From Oscillospiraceae bacterium (lineage in GTDB: Bacteria > Bacillota > Clostridia > Oscillospirales > Acutalibacteraceae), in NCBI GenBank assembly GCA_003514385.1, contig DOQR01000007.1, positions 1-64,000 of the forward strand: a DNA stretch of 64,000 nucleotides, given 5' to 3'. Below are positions 52,545-61,038 of this stretch, in pieces (within the stretch, counting starts at the first letter, position 1; each line of letters starts with the position of its first letter). The notes beneath the pieces are model-generated. The model made no database searches. It was given only the letters and a program-made list of their open reading frames with translations, and was not told the origin of the DNA. Both the position numbers and the translations under genes were made by a program.

Positions 52545-52605
52545 TTATATATGTTCATTAACAAAAACTCAACATAACAACTTGCGGTAATATCATAAAA
52601 TATTG
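52545..52605 (-). promoter_or_regulatory. Esterase promoter with AraC-operator copy 2
   Basis: Minus-strand TTGAGT (52567-52572), 16-bp spacer, perfect TATAAT (52545-52550). The 28-bp site (52578-52605) lies just upstream of the -35, the usual position of an AraC-type activator, in the same orientation and distance to the start as copy 1. Confidence 0.65.
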
Positions 52606-52722
52606 TTAAATGACACACGCGGACCTTACAGTATCCCTAAAAGGCACACTACACTGTTTTAGTCCCGAAACGGATTCACGGAGCATTTCTTTTCTGTACC
52701 GGACATCCGCTTTTTCAAAAAT

Positions 52723-53541
52723 TCAGTTGTGTTTTGTTTTTTTATAATCTTCCAATACGCTTTTAGGCACTGCACAATCGAAATAATCCGCTGACTCTTC
52801 ATTTCCGTGCACAAGATTTATCATCTCCGGAAAGCCGGGAAATTGCCACTGTTTTTCCGCTTTTGCAAGCTCGTTCTCAATCAGACTTGCCATATAAGAA
52901 ATATATTTTTTCCCCAAGTCCGCTCTGTCATGAGCCGATTGAATGTGCCTGATAGGTAATAACTCCAAGCGTTGAAGGTGTTTCAGAAATTCCGGCAGCG
53001 ACGGTGCTCCGGTAAGGCCGTATAGCAGACGGCGCGCCACAGTATCTCCGGAGAAAAGGGTTCCGGTGAGGCTGTCAAGCAAAAGAATGCTGCCCGAAGT
53101 GTGGCCGGGAATATGAAAAACACGGAGGGTTCTGTTGCCCAAATCAAGCTCGTCTCCTTCATCCAAATAGGAAATCCGCGGCATTTTTTCAGGCAGACTT
53201 ATTCCGGAAAATTCACAAAGGGGAAAGTCGCTGTCCTCTCTGTGAAACATAACCTCGTCAAACTCGCTCATTCGATAGATATGGTCGGGGTGGCAATGAG
53301 TAATCACTGTTTGCAACGGTTTTTGAGCCAGCTCCTCGGCATAGAGGCGTATGCCCGGTATATCTACGGCGAGGTCAATGAGTACCGCTTTATTTTCTCC
53401 GATAACTAAATAGGAATTTGCCGTAGGCTTACCCATAGCCGTATCAGTCCCGAATTCCGTAGAGGATATAAGGTAGATACCGTTTCCGAGTTCAATGTGA
53501 AAAATCTCTTTTTTCATAAGATTGCTGTACCTTTCAGTCAT
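52723..53541 (-). CDS. MBL-fold metallo-hydrolase
   Basis: 272 residues. TVITHCHPDHIYRMSEF (about 72-88, HxHxDH), RVFHIPGHTSGSILLLDSLTGTLFSGDTVARR (third His and bridging Asp) and IQSAHDRADLG (last His). Similar in layout to the hydrolase at 29347 but clearly diverged. Start MTERY has AAGGA at 9 bases; MKKEIF eight residues on is an alternative. Cytoplasmic. It lies beside the esterase and may act on ester or thioester products of the imported compound. Confidence 0.85.
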   Translation of the reverse strand: MTERYSNLMKKEIFHIELGNGIYLISSTEFGTDTAMGKPTANSYLVIGENKAVLIDLAVDIPGIRLYAEELAQKPLQTVITHCHPDHIYRMSEFDEVMFHREDSDFPLCEFSGISLPEKMPRISYLDEGDELDLGNRTLRVFHIPGHTSGSILLLDSLTGTLFSGDTVARRLLYGLTGAPSLPEFLKHLQRLELLPIRHIQSAHDRADLGKKYISYMASLIENELAKAEKQWQFPGFPEMINLVHGNEESADYFDCAVPKSVLEDYKKTKHN

Positions 53542-53942
53542 TCTGTGTTTTCCTTGGCCACACATTCAGCCAGCAAAATATAGTATTGATTATGATGATT
53601 ATAACACAAAAATCAAGTTTTTTAATCTGACATATCAAAAACAGATAATAAGGCTAAAGGATGTAACAAACAACTGCTTTTGGAAATACATAATTTCTGT
53701 CGGGTCTTAGGGTGTCCCCAACGAGGACTTTTTACGAAGTTCGGCAGAACGGAGTAAAAAGGCACTGCTCGCTAAGATGACACAGGCATCAAGAGCAGTC
53801 ATACTGTTTGACTCCGGCAGGAGTAAAAACAGTCTGCTCGTTCAGACAGTACAGTTCCTTCATAAGCGCAGAAAAGAGGCGAAGCCGGTACGCATTTGCA
53901 TACTGGGCTGCGCCTCTTTTGGTGGCAGTAATACGGGATCAA
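53542..53942. other. Non-coding gap and tail of the TnpV element
   Basis: The left part is the MBL gene promoter area. The right part contains a long hairpin, AAAAGAGGCG (53872-53881) with CGCCTCTTTT (53911-53920), a probable terminator for the minus-strand tnpV. I see no gene here. Confidence 0.5.
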
Positions 53943-54311
53943 TTAAACGAAAATCACTTCCGCATTGACGATTTCGGCGGCTCGATTACGGATATTATTG
54001 CTCCGTCCGACCCATTCCATTGGGGCGGTTACTTTGAGATTTTCAGTAACATTTTCCTCTTCGGACAGTCGTATTACAATGTCATTGAATAGTGCCTGCG
54101 CTTGCAGTTCGATCTCTGTAAGATAGCTGTTCAGCGCCCCAGCAGTGAGCAAATTGTAATAGCGTACACGGTGATGCTTTTTCAGGTACCGCCGATGTCG
54201 CTGTCCCCATACGCCGATCAGCACCTCGTCCTGTTCTCCAATCTTAAGATTGGGCAAGAAATAGTCGCCCTCCTGCCGGTATGTGCATCCCATTTTTTCA
54301 AATTCCGTCAT
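53943..54311 (-). CDS. tnpV: TnpV family transposon protein
   Basis: 122 residues with the TnpV pattern: GDYFLPNLKIGEQDEVLIGVWGQRHRRYLKKHHRVRYYNLLTAG, YLTEIELQAQALFNDIV, and a C-terminal MEWVGRSNNIRNRAAEIVNAEVIF. TnpV is carried by Tn4451-like and related Clostridial elements; its role is not established. It lies 15 bases from the small element gene upstream. Complete. Confidence 0.88.
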   Translation of the reverse strand: MTEFEKMGCTYRQEGDYFLPNLKIGEQDEVLIGVWGQRHRRYLKKHHRVRYYNLLTAGALNSYLTEIELQAQALFNDIVIRLSEEENVTENLKVTAPMEWVGRSNNIRNRAAEIVNAEVIFV

Positions 54312-54326
54312 TGTCGTTACCTCCTG

Positions 54327-54506
54327 CTATACCGTATGAATGACCTTAAATTTTTTGACCTTGACATTTATGAATTTGAGCAGCAACTCATCAACTGCGT
54401 CGGTAAACAGTTCCGCTGCAATAAGCCTGCTTCGCAGGTTATTCAGGCTCTCGATGATAAGCCGCCGTTCTGCCGTATCAAGCGCAAGATAATAGTTTTG
54501 CTTCAT
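54327..54506 (-). CDS. Small mobile-element protein
   Basis: 59 residues: MKQNYYLALDTAERRLIIESL, then NNLRSRLIAAELFTDAVDELLLK. This pattern (YYLALD.ERRLI...LN.LRN.LI..GRYTDAVDELL) is common beside tnpV in Clostridial elements. Start chosen at MKQNYY, where AAAGGAGG lies upstream. No function known. Confidence 0.75.
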   Translation of the reverse strand: MKQNYYLALDTAERRLIIESLNNLRSRLIAAELFTDAVDELLLKFINVKVKKFKVIHTV

Positions 54507-54618
54507 CTGCCGTTCCTCCTTTGATATTCTGCAACCATTATATCGAATGAGGTTGCCCAAATCAAATGTGTGGATCAATAAGTGAATATGTGTGTCGGCT
54601 TCGGTTTTGCTGTTTTAC

Positions 54619-54635
54619 GAAATCCCTTATGAACA
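54619..54635 (-). repeat. Right 17-bp repeat of the island (inverted)
   Basis: GAAATCCCTTATGAACA is the exact reverse complement of 31727-31743. Here it is not part of a hairpin, unlike the left copy. The rest of 54507-54861 holds the tnpV promoter area, a terminator and the ttcA promoter; no other gene. Confidence 0.8.
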
Positions 54636-54646
54636 TCCGCACCATG

Positions 54647-54676
54647 AAAAAGGACTTGCAAAAGCAAGTCCTTTTT
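54647..54676. terminator. Bidirectional terminator right of the island
   Basis: AAAAAGGACTTGC (54647-54659) pairs perfectly with GCAAGTCCTTTTT (54664-54676) around AAAA. Confidence 0.88.
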
Positions 54677-54787
54677 TCAATTTATTATTGACACTCAAAC
54701 CTCTGTCCTTTTAACTTGGCGTAAGATATTCAGCTTTTGCGGCATCATTTTCCATCGTGACATTTATTGGACTTTGCACCTTTATTA

Positions 54788-54817
54788 TAGACAAACCGCC
54801 ATGTTTCGCGGTATAAT
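54788..54817 (+). promoter_or_regulatory. Promoter of the rhodanese-TtcA gene
   Basis: TAGACA (54788-54793), 18-bp spacer, perfect TATAAT (54812-54817). Confidence 0.7.
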
Positions 54818-54861
54818 AGCAATGCCGTTTACGGCAAAAATGCAGCATTGGAGCGCAGGCA

Positions 54862-55992
54862 ATGGAAATATCGGCAGAACAGCTGAAGAAACTCAACGAC
54901 GGGGAATACACCGTCTATGACATAAGAAGCGAGACGGACAGGGCGTATGGTTTCATCCCCGGCTCGGTGCACACAACCGCCGACGAGCTTGAGAACAATC
55001 CGCCCGCGGACAGGGACAAAAAAATAATAATCTACTGCGCGCACGGAGTTTTCAGCATAGACATTGCGGACAGGCTGTGCGAGCAAGGCTACGAGGCGTA
55101 CAGCCTCGAGGGCGGATATCTCGCGTGGATGCGCTATGAGATGCAGAACCGGCAGGACAGCGAACTGTGTCAGAAGGTCGAACAGAGCCTAAGAAAGAAA
55201 TTCCGCGTTTCGATAATGAGTCCGTTCACGAAGGCTCTCAAGATATATAAACTCGTCAACGAGGGCGACCGGGTCGCGGTATGCATATCCGGCGGCAAGG
55301 ACTCGATGCTCATGGCGAAGCTCTTTCAGGAGCTTAAAAGATACAGCAAAGTAAATTTCGAGGTCAAATATCTCGTCATGGATCCCGGATATAACCCCGA
55401 GAACCGCAAGATAATCGAAGACAACGCGCGGGCGCTGAACATCCCGATAAACATATTTGAGTCGGACATATTCAAATCCGTCTACAATGTAAAAAAATCG
55501 CCGTGCTATCTCTGCGCGAGGATGCGGCGCGGATATCTTTATAAATTCGCGCAGGAGCTGGGCTGCAACAAGATAGCTCTCGGTCACCACTACGACGATG
55601 TTATCGAGACGATACTCATGGGAATGCTCCACGGGGCGCAGATACAGACGATGATGCCCAAGCTCCACAGCACGAACTACCCCGGCATGGAGCTGATTCG
55701 CCCGCTCTACCTCGTGCGCGAGGACGATATAAAGGCGTGGCGTGACTATAACGGGCTGCACTTCATCCAGTGCGCCTGCAAGTTCACCGACACCTGCACG
55801 ACCTGCAACGACGGGCAAAATCACTCAAAGCGTCAGGAGACGAAAGAGCTGATACGCGAGCTTAAAAAGAGCAATCCCGATGTTGAGAAATGCATATTCA
55901 GCAGCGTTGAAAATGTCAATATTGACACGGTTCTCGCCTACAAAAAGGACGGGATAAAGCACAGTTTTCTTGACGAATATGACAGCAAATAA
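54862..55992 (+). CDS. Rhodanese domain fused to TtcA-type tRNA thiolation protein
   Basis: 376 residues. An N-terminal rhodanese domain (about 1-95) has the persulfide Cys in IIIYCAHGVFS (Cys59). The TtcA-like domain follows: PP-loop SGGKDSM (143-149), CYLC (215-218), GHHYDDVIETILMGML, and a C-terminal Cys cluster in CACKFTDTCTTC. TtcA adds sulfur to C32 of tRNA using ATP and an iron-sulfur cluster. The fusion suggests that the sulfur donor is built in. GGAG precedes the ATG. It might instead serve another 2-thiolated substrate, as with related TtuA-like proteins. Confidence 0.87.
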   Translation: MEISAEQLKKLNDGEYTVYDIRSETDRAYGFIPGSVHTTADELENNPPADRDKKIIIYCAHGVFSIDIADRLCEQGYEAYSLEGGYLAWMRYEMQNRQDSELCQKVEQSLRKKFRVSIMSPFTKALKIYKLVNEGDRVAVCISGGKDSMLMAKLFQELKRYSKVNFEVKYLVMDPGYNPENRKIIEDNARALNIPINIFESDIFKSVYNVKKSPCYLCARMRRGYLYKFAQELGCNKIALGHHYDDVIETILMGMLHGAQIQTMMPKLHSTNYPGMELIRPLYLVREDDIKAWRDYNGLHFIQCACKFTDTCTTCNDGQNHSKRQETKELIRELKKSNPDVEKCIFSSVENVNIDTVLAYKKDGIKHSFLDEYDSK

Positions 55993-56010
55993 AAATTTTT
56001 TACACGGCAC

Positions 56011-56318
56011 TTGCAAGAACAAAAATAATGTGCTATGATAAGCAGGATATAAAAACAACGCACAGATGGAGAGAGTAGGCGCGCGGCGAACACCGCAGAG
56101 AGGGGTCACTTGGCTGGAATGATCCCGTGTCAGAGCACGCCGAAGTTCACTCCGGAGCGGCTCGGCTGAAGCTTTATGTTGTAGGCTGAGACGGTTCACC
56201 GCCGTTACACGGTGCTGTCCGCCATCGAGCGGAACAGGCTGAGGCGTCCTATGGGCGCGAATGCAGGGTGGTACCGCGAAGTTTCCTTCGTCCCTCAGTG
56301 GGACGGAGGATTTTTTAT
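56011..56318 (+). promoter_or_regulatory. T-box leader, phenylalanine type, with promoter (pheST)
   Basis: Promoter TTGCAA (56011-56016), 17-bp spacer, TATGAT (56034-56039). The leader has the AGTA motif near 56075, specifier TTC (56146-56148) followed by A (phenylalanine), and the T-box AGGGTGGTACCGCG (56265-56278). The terminator CCTTCGTCCC (56285-56294) pairs with GGGACGGAGG (56300-56309), then a T run. Uncharged tRNA-Phe should switch on synthetase expression. Confidence 0.94.
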
Positions 56319-56376
56319 TTTGCCTCCCCTGCCGGCAGAAAAGATGTAAATTATGCTTTTTGAAAGGATGAGAAGT

Positions 56377-57462
56377 ATGAACGAAAACGCCGAAAAGCTC
56401 AAAGAGTTATTCAAAAAGAAATCCGCCGAGGCGGGCAAGGTCTCTGAGCTTGAGGAGCTGAGGATAGAGTTCCTCGGCAAAAAGGGTCACATCGCAAATC
56501 TCATGAGCGAGCTTCGCGCCCTGCCCAACGATCAGAAGAAAGAGGCAGGTCAGAAGATAAACACGATAAAACAATTCATCGAGGCCTCCATGCAGGAGCG
56601 TCTTCAGGAGCTCAAGGCTCTTGAAGAACAGCGCCTCATTGAAAGCGCCGAGGTCTACGACGAGTCTTTCCCCTGCGACACGAACCCCGGCTCTTACAGC
56701 CCGATAACGCTCGTTCAGCGCGAGGTTGACGAGATATTCCTCAACATGGGCTTCTCCATTGAGGACTACTCCGAGGTCACAGACGACTACAACTGCTTCG
56801 AGGCGCTCAACATTCCGAAGCACCATCCCGCGCGCGACATGCAGGACACATATTACCTGAGCAACGGCCAGCTGCTCAAGACCCACACCTCTGCGGCGCA
56901 GAACACTATTCTTCGCAAATACGCCGCCGACCTTGAAAAAGGTATTCCGCTTCGCGCCGTCTTCCCCGGACGCTGCTTCAGAAACGAGAAGATCGACGCC
57001 TGCCACGAGAATACTTTCTTCCAGATGGAAGGCATGATGGTCGACAAGGACATATCCATTTCGAATCTTATCTATTTCATGAAGACGATGCTCTCCGAGG
57101 TTTTCCAGAAGGATGTCACGGTGCGCCTGCGCCCCGGCTTCTTCCCGTTCGTTGAACCCGGCTTCGAGCTTGATATCCAGTGCCTTATCTGCGGCGGCGA
57201 GGGCTGCTCCTCCTGCAAGGATTCCGGCTGGCTTGAGCTTTGCCCCTGCGGCATGATACACCCGAACGTTCTCAAGGCGGGCGGCATCGATCCCGAGAAG
57301 TATTCGGGCTTCGCTTTCGGTCTGGGACTGACGCGCCTTGCGATGATGAAATACGGCGTCAAGGACATCCGAGTGTTCAACAGCTGCAATCTCAAGTCGC
57401 TCTCGCAGTTCACCAATTCATCGTTCACTGTGCCCGACGACATGAAGAAAGAGGAGGCTTAA
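56377..57462 (+). CDS. pheS: Phenylalanine-tRNA ligase alpha subunit
   Basis: Catalytic subunit of the alpha2-beta2 synthetase, 361 residues. An N-terminal coiled coil (about 1-85) binds tRNA. The class II core has HPARDMQDTYYL (motif 1/2 region), RAVFPGRCFRNEKIDACHENTFFQMEGMMVDK and GLGLTRLAMMKYGVKDIRVF (motif 3). A Cys-rich insert (CLICGGEGCSSCKDSGW) lies before motif 3; Cys-bearing versions exist in other bacteria and may bind zinc. The start MNENAE has AAGGATG upstream. Confidence 0.96.
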   Translation: MNENAEKLKELFKKKSAEAGKVSELEELRIEFLGKKGHIANLMSELRALPNDQKKEAGQKINTIKQFIEASMQERLQELKALEEQRLIESAEVYDESFPCDTNPGSYSPITLVQREVDEIFLNMGFSIEDYSEVTDDYNCFEALNIPKHHPARDMQDTYYLSNGQLLKTHTSAAQNTILRKYAADLEKGIPLRAVFPGRCFRNEKIDACHENTFFQMEGMMVDKDISISNLIYFMKTMLSEVFQKDVTVRLRPGFFPFVEPGFELDIQCLICGGEGCSSCKDSGWLELCPCGMIHPNVLKAGGIDPEKYSGFAFGLGLTRLAMMKYGVKDIRVFNSCNLKSLSQFTNSSFTVPDDMKKEEA

Positions 57463-57466
57463 AGTC

Positions 57467-59830
57467 ATGCTTGTTTCAATAAACTGGATCAAGGACTATG
57501 TTGACCTTGACGGATGCGATATAAAAGGACTCATCAACAAGTTCACCCTCGCCACAGCTGAGGTTGAGGACATATATTATATGGGACGCGACGTTCAGAA
57601 CGTCGTTGTCGGCGAGATAAAGACGCTCGAAAATCACCCCGAGTCGAAGAAACTTCACCTGCTCACGGTTGATATCGGTGACAAAACAGTAAACTGCGTA
57701 TGCGGCGCGCCGAACGTCAGAGTCGGTCAGAAGGTCGCTTTCGCCACTGCCGGCGGCAGAGTCGTCGCGGGCGAAATCGGCAAGGCAATGGTCGCGGGAT
57801 ATGAATCCGAGGGTATGTGCTGCTCTGAGAAAGAGCTCGGCATCAGCGACGAGAACTCCGGCATAATGGAGCTCGACCCGTCATACAAGAACGGCACCGA
57901 CATAAAAGAGCTGTTCCCGATAGACGATATCGTCTTTGAGGTTGATAATAAGTCGCTCACGAATCGCCCCGACCTCTGGGGTCATTACGGAATAGCGCGC
58001 GAATTCGCAGCCCTCACCGGCCGCGAATTAAAGCCGCTCGACCTCGCCGACCTTGACAGCGACAGCGAGAATGTTGTTCCCGTAACTATCGGCGACACCG
58101 AGCACGTTTTCAGATACTCCTGCCTGAGAATGGCTAACATCACAAAGCATGTCAGCCCGATGGAAATCAGAATCAGACTGTTCTACTGCGGCATGAGACC
58201 GATAAATCTGCTCGCAGACCTCACGAACTACATCATGCTCGAAATCGGTCAGCCGACTCACGCATTCGACGCGACAAAAATTGACCACATCAAGGTTGAC
58301 ATGCCCAAAGAGGATATTGACTTCACCACCCTCGACGGCACGGCGAGAAAGGCGGACACCAACACCCTGCTCATCTACAATCACGACGAGCCGGTCGCTA
58401 TAGCCGGAATCATGGGCGGTCTCGACTCCGAGATAGTCGGCGACACCTCGAGCGTTGTGCTTGAATCCGCGAACTTCGACGGAATCTGCGTCAGAAAGTC
58501 GTCATCGCGCCTCGGACTGCGCACCGACGCGAGCGCAAGATACGAGAAGATGCTCGACCCTGAGCTGACTCTTGTCGCTATAAAGCGTTTTGTCAAGCTC
58601 GTCAAGGATATCGACAGCGGCGCAGTCATCGACTCGAAGCTGACAGACGAATACGCAAAGAAATATCCGCAGATAACGCTCACGTTCGACAAGGCTTATG
58701 TTGACAGATACACCGGAATCGAGATAAGCAACGAGCGCATTATCCATACGCTGACTCTGCTCGGCTTCGGCGTTGACGAAAAAGACGGCGTTTTCACCGT
58801 CACCGTCCCCTCATGGAGAGCCACGAAGGATGTCACGATAAAGGCGGACATCATCGAAGAGATAACGAGAATCTACGGCTACGATAACTTTGAAATCACC
58901 ACGACCCGCAGTCCCCTCAAGCCCGTTCACAGCGCGCCCGAGAGACTTGTCGGTGACGAGATAAAGGACATCCTCGTCAAGAAATACTCCATGCACGAGG
59001 TTCACTCCTACATCTGGTGCGACAAGAAGAAATACAAGAAGCTCGGCATCGAGGTTGAGGACAATGTCAAGATACTCAACATTGAGAACTCCGACAACGG
59101 CGTTCTGCGCGACTCCATGCTCCCCACCCTGCTCGTCGCGGCATATGAGAACAAGGACTTCGCGGACAGCTACGGCATATTCGAGATAGGCAGAGTTATT
59201 GAGGGCACCCTCGAAAACGGCTACTGCAACGAGCGCCGCCATCTCGGCGTTGTGCTCTTCTCGAAGTCGCAGAGCGAGCGCGATCTCTACTACAAGGCTA
59301 TCGAGGTTGTCAACTGCATCTTCGAGCAAATCAAGCACTGCACGCCGAAGTTCGCAAAGATAGCTCCCATACACGCATGGCAACATCCGAAGAACACCGC
59401 CGCAGTTCTTGCTGACGGCAACGAAGTCGGTTTTGTCTGCGCGCTTCATCCGCAGAACGCCTCCAAACTCGACAAGACCGGTTCGGCAGTCTGCATCGAG
59501 ATGGATATAGACAAGTTCAGCGACGCGAAGGCATATGACATCGAGTTCAAGGAGCCTTCGACCAAGCAGTCCACCTACTATGATCTCTCGCTCGTGCTCA
59601 GAAAGGGCGTCACCTACGACGAGCTTTCCGAGAACTGGAAGAGCATGAATATTGAAGAGCTCGAGAGCGTTAAGCTCATCGACACATACGAGCTGCTCGG
59701 CACAAAGAGCATCACGCTCCGCTTCACCTTCTCCTCACACGACCGCACGCTCGAGATGGAAGAGGTTCAGGGCTGGATAGACGAGATACTTCACAGACTG
59801 TCCGCGATCGGCGTTTCGCTGAGAGTTTGA
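57467..59830 (+). CDS. pheT: Phenylalanine-tRNA ligase beta subunit
   Basis: 787 residues. N-terminal tRNA-binding (EMAP-like) domain (about 40-150: VVVGEIKTLENHPESKKLHLLTVD), B3/B4 editing domain (about 210-395), B5 domain, a core class II-like fold and a C-terminal anticodon-binding FDX-ACB domain (about 695-787). GGAGG in the end of pheS precedes the ATG by 9 bases, so the two are co-translated. Editing-site residues were not checked in detail. Confidence 0.96.
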   Translation: MLVSINWIKDYVDLDGCDIKGLINKFTLATAEVEDIYYMGRDVQNVVVGEIKTLENHPESKKLHLLTVDIGDKTVNCVCGAPNVRVGQKVAFATAGGRVVAGEIGKAMVAGYESEGMCCSEKELGISDENSGIMELDPSYKNGTDIKELFPIDDIVFEVDNKSLTNRPDLWGHYGIAREFAALTGRELKPLDLADLDSDSENVVPVTIGDTEHVFRYSCLRMANITKHVSPMEIRIRLFYCGMRPINLLADLTNYIMLEIGQPTHAFDATKIDHIKVDMPKEDIDFTTLDGTARKADTNTLLIYNHDEPVAIAGIMGGLDSEIVGDTSSVVLESANFDGICVRKSSSRLGLRTDASARYEKMLDPELTLVAIKRFVKLVKDIDSGAVIDSKLTDEYAKKYPQITLTFDKAYVDRYTGIEISNERIIHTLTLLGFGVDEKDGVFTVTVPSWRATKDVTIKADIIEEITRIYGYDNFEITTTRSPLKPVHSAPERLVGDEIKDILVKKYSMHEVHSYIWCDKKKYKKLGIEVEDNVKILNIENSDNGVLRDSMLPTLLVAAYENKDFADSYGIFEIGRVIEGTLENGYCNERRHLGVVLFSKSQSERDLYYKAIEVVNCIFEQIKHCTPKFAKIAPIHAWQHPKNTAAVLADGNEVGFVCALHPQNASKLDKTGSAVCIEMDIDKFSDAKAYDIEFKEPSTKQSTYYDLSLVLRKGVTYDELSENWKSMNIEELESVKLIDTYELLGTKSITLRFTFSSHDRTLEMEEVQGWIDEILHRLSAIGVSLRV

Positions 59831-59849
59831 GTTAATTTTCAAAATACCA

Positions 59850-59878
59850 TTGTTTTGTTGCAGATTTTGGTATATAAT
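59850..59878 (+). promoter_or_regulatory. Promoter of ireB
   Basis: TTGTTT (59850-59855), 17-bp spacer, perfect TATAAT (59873-59878), starting 20 bases after the pheT stop. Confidence 0.65.
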
Positions 59879-59901
59879 AAACTTTATGGAGGTGGTTACT
59901 C

Positions 59902-60153
59902 ATGGCCGACGAGACTATTCAGTTCTCAATAAAAAACGAAAACGACGAAGAAATGAAAAAGATACTCCTCGAGGTTTACAACGCACTTAACGAAAAGGGG
60001 TACAATTCGGTCAGCCAGATAGTTGGCTACATCCTTTCTGAGGATCCGACATATATCACCACCCACAACAATGCCCGCAGTCTTGTGCGAAAGCTGGACA
60101 GAGACGAGCTGCTGCAGAGCATGGTTGAGGATTATCTCGGAATCAAAAAATAA
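59902..60153 (+). CDS. ireB: IreB-family regulatory phosphoprotein
   Basis: 83 residues of the DUF965/IreB family: FSIKNENDEEMKKILLEVYNALNEKGYN, SQIVGYILSEDPTYITTHNNARSLVRKLDRDELL, VEDYLGIKK. In Enterococcus IreB is phosphorylated by the PASTA kinase IreK at N-terminal Thr residues and tunes cephalosporin resistance and central metabolism. A candidate Thr sits at position 5 (ADETIQF). GGAGGTGG precedes the ATG. In many Firmicutes the gene neighbours alaS and ruvX-type genes; here it follows pheT. Confidence 0.92.
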   Translation: MADETIQFSIKNENDEEMKKILLEVYNALNEKGYNSVSQIVGYILSEDPTYITTHNNARSLVRKLDRDELLQSMVEDYLGIKK

Positions 60154-60186
60154 AGTGCAACTATAACCCGATTGGAGTGACATTGA

Positions 60187-60480
60187 GTGGCGGAGAACAA
60201 GAAGCTTCTCATGTACAAGGGCAAGCCCCTTGTCAGAAAAGACAACACGCTTTATTACGGATACATGGATGAGCCCTGCATCATCATGATGCAGATAACC
60301 TCGACCAAAGACGTAAACGGCGCAGAGCTCTCGGATAAAATACTCGTGCAGCTCGTCAGCACAAATGAAGATCTTCGTCCGCGCGACAGGATCCTCAAGA
60401 AGGCGGAGCGCAGAGGTCTCTACAGCGCGATAGACATCGGTTCTATCTGGCTTGAGCGTGAGCTTCAGAAAAGAGCATAA
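60187..60480 (+). CDS. Conserved small protein, unknown
   Basis: 97 residues with GTG start (60187) and GGAGTG upstream. Features: LLMYKGKPLVRKDNTLYYGYMDEPCIIMMQI, KILVQLVSTNEDLRPRDRILKKAERRGL, then a C-terminal helix. Soluble, mixed alpha/beta, no metal or catalytic motif seen. It begins 33 bases after ireB, so the two probably share a transcript. I know no function for it. Confidence 0.75.
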   Translation: MAENKKLLMYKGKPLVRKDNTLYYGYMDEPCIIMMQITSTKDVNGAELSDKILVQLVSTNEDLRPRDRILKKAERRGLYSAIDIGSIWLERELQKRA

Positions 60481-60486
60481 CAAAAG

Positions 60487-60517
60487 GCGGAGCACTGAAA
60501 ACGGTGCTCCGCTTTTT
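60487..60517 (+). terminator. Terminator of the ireB transcript
   Basis: GCGGAGCAC (60487-60495) pairs with GTGCTCCGC (60504-60512), followed by TTTTT. Confidence 0.92.
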
Positions 60518-61000
60518 ACTATTTGTTTTTCACCTTGAATAATTTTTTTACTAATCGACGGTAGGCAATGCGAAATTACAGTAAATCCGTATCAACAGCA
60601 ATCTACTTTTTACCTTCGCCACAAAATATAATCAAAAAGTTTTATACTGTCAGCGTTTCGGCATTTTCTTTTTATTTGAAAAAGAAAACGCCTGCAAAAG
60701 AAAAGCAAACTCGGGGTTCCACCCCGAGACCCCGGCAACGCCGCACCTCAGTACACAGCTTGCGATTCTCAGTCGGCTGCTCGGCACATTCGCCCGCAAA
60801 CGCGCCGGAGCTTGAACGGGTGCGGGCTCGTGCGTCTTGCTGCGCAAGCCGTCCCCTCGCTCTCCTCAATTAGTTATCGAACACTGCGGCGCGGCTATCA
60901 AAAGCTTGATTATCAATATCGGACGTAACTTGCTTCAACTTTGCTATAGCCCGATTCGATAGCTTCATCAATTTGATTTTGCTTATATGGAATTGCAGAA
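60518..61000. other. Non-coding gap with a GC-rich hairpin repeat unit
   Basis: 480 bases with no gene that I can support. The left part is AT-rich. At 60710-60728, CTCGGGGT and ACCCCGAG form a tight hairpin, followed by a GC-rich stretch (about 60,730-60,860). An A-rich run precedes it. The style is that of dispersed intergenic repeats in Clostridia, but only one copy lies in this window. Confidence 0.5.
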
Positions 61001-61003
61001 ACA

Positions 61004-61028
61004 AACCCTCTGCACTCGGCAGAGGGTT
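61004..61028 (-). terminator. Terminator of the cdaA-cdaR transcript
   Basis: AACCCTCTGC (61004-61013) pairs with GCAGAGGGTT (61019-61028); TTTGTTT follows on the minus strand. Confidence 0.85.
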
Positions 61029-61038
61029 CAAGTTTTTA

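Noticed and set aside
53777..53968. 63-codon plus-strand frame beside tnpV
   Set aside because: It spans the tnpV terminator hairpin and shows no family pattern or SD.
60568..60873. 101-codon frame through the GC-rich hairpin gap
   Set aside because: Low-complexity translation, no SD and it crosses a repeat-like hairpin; treated as non-coding.
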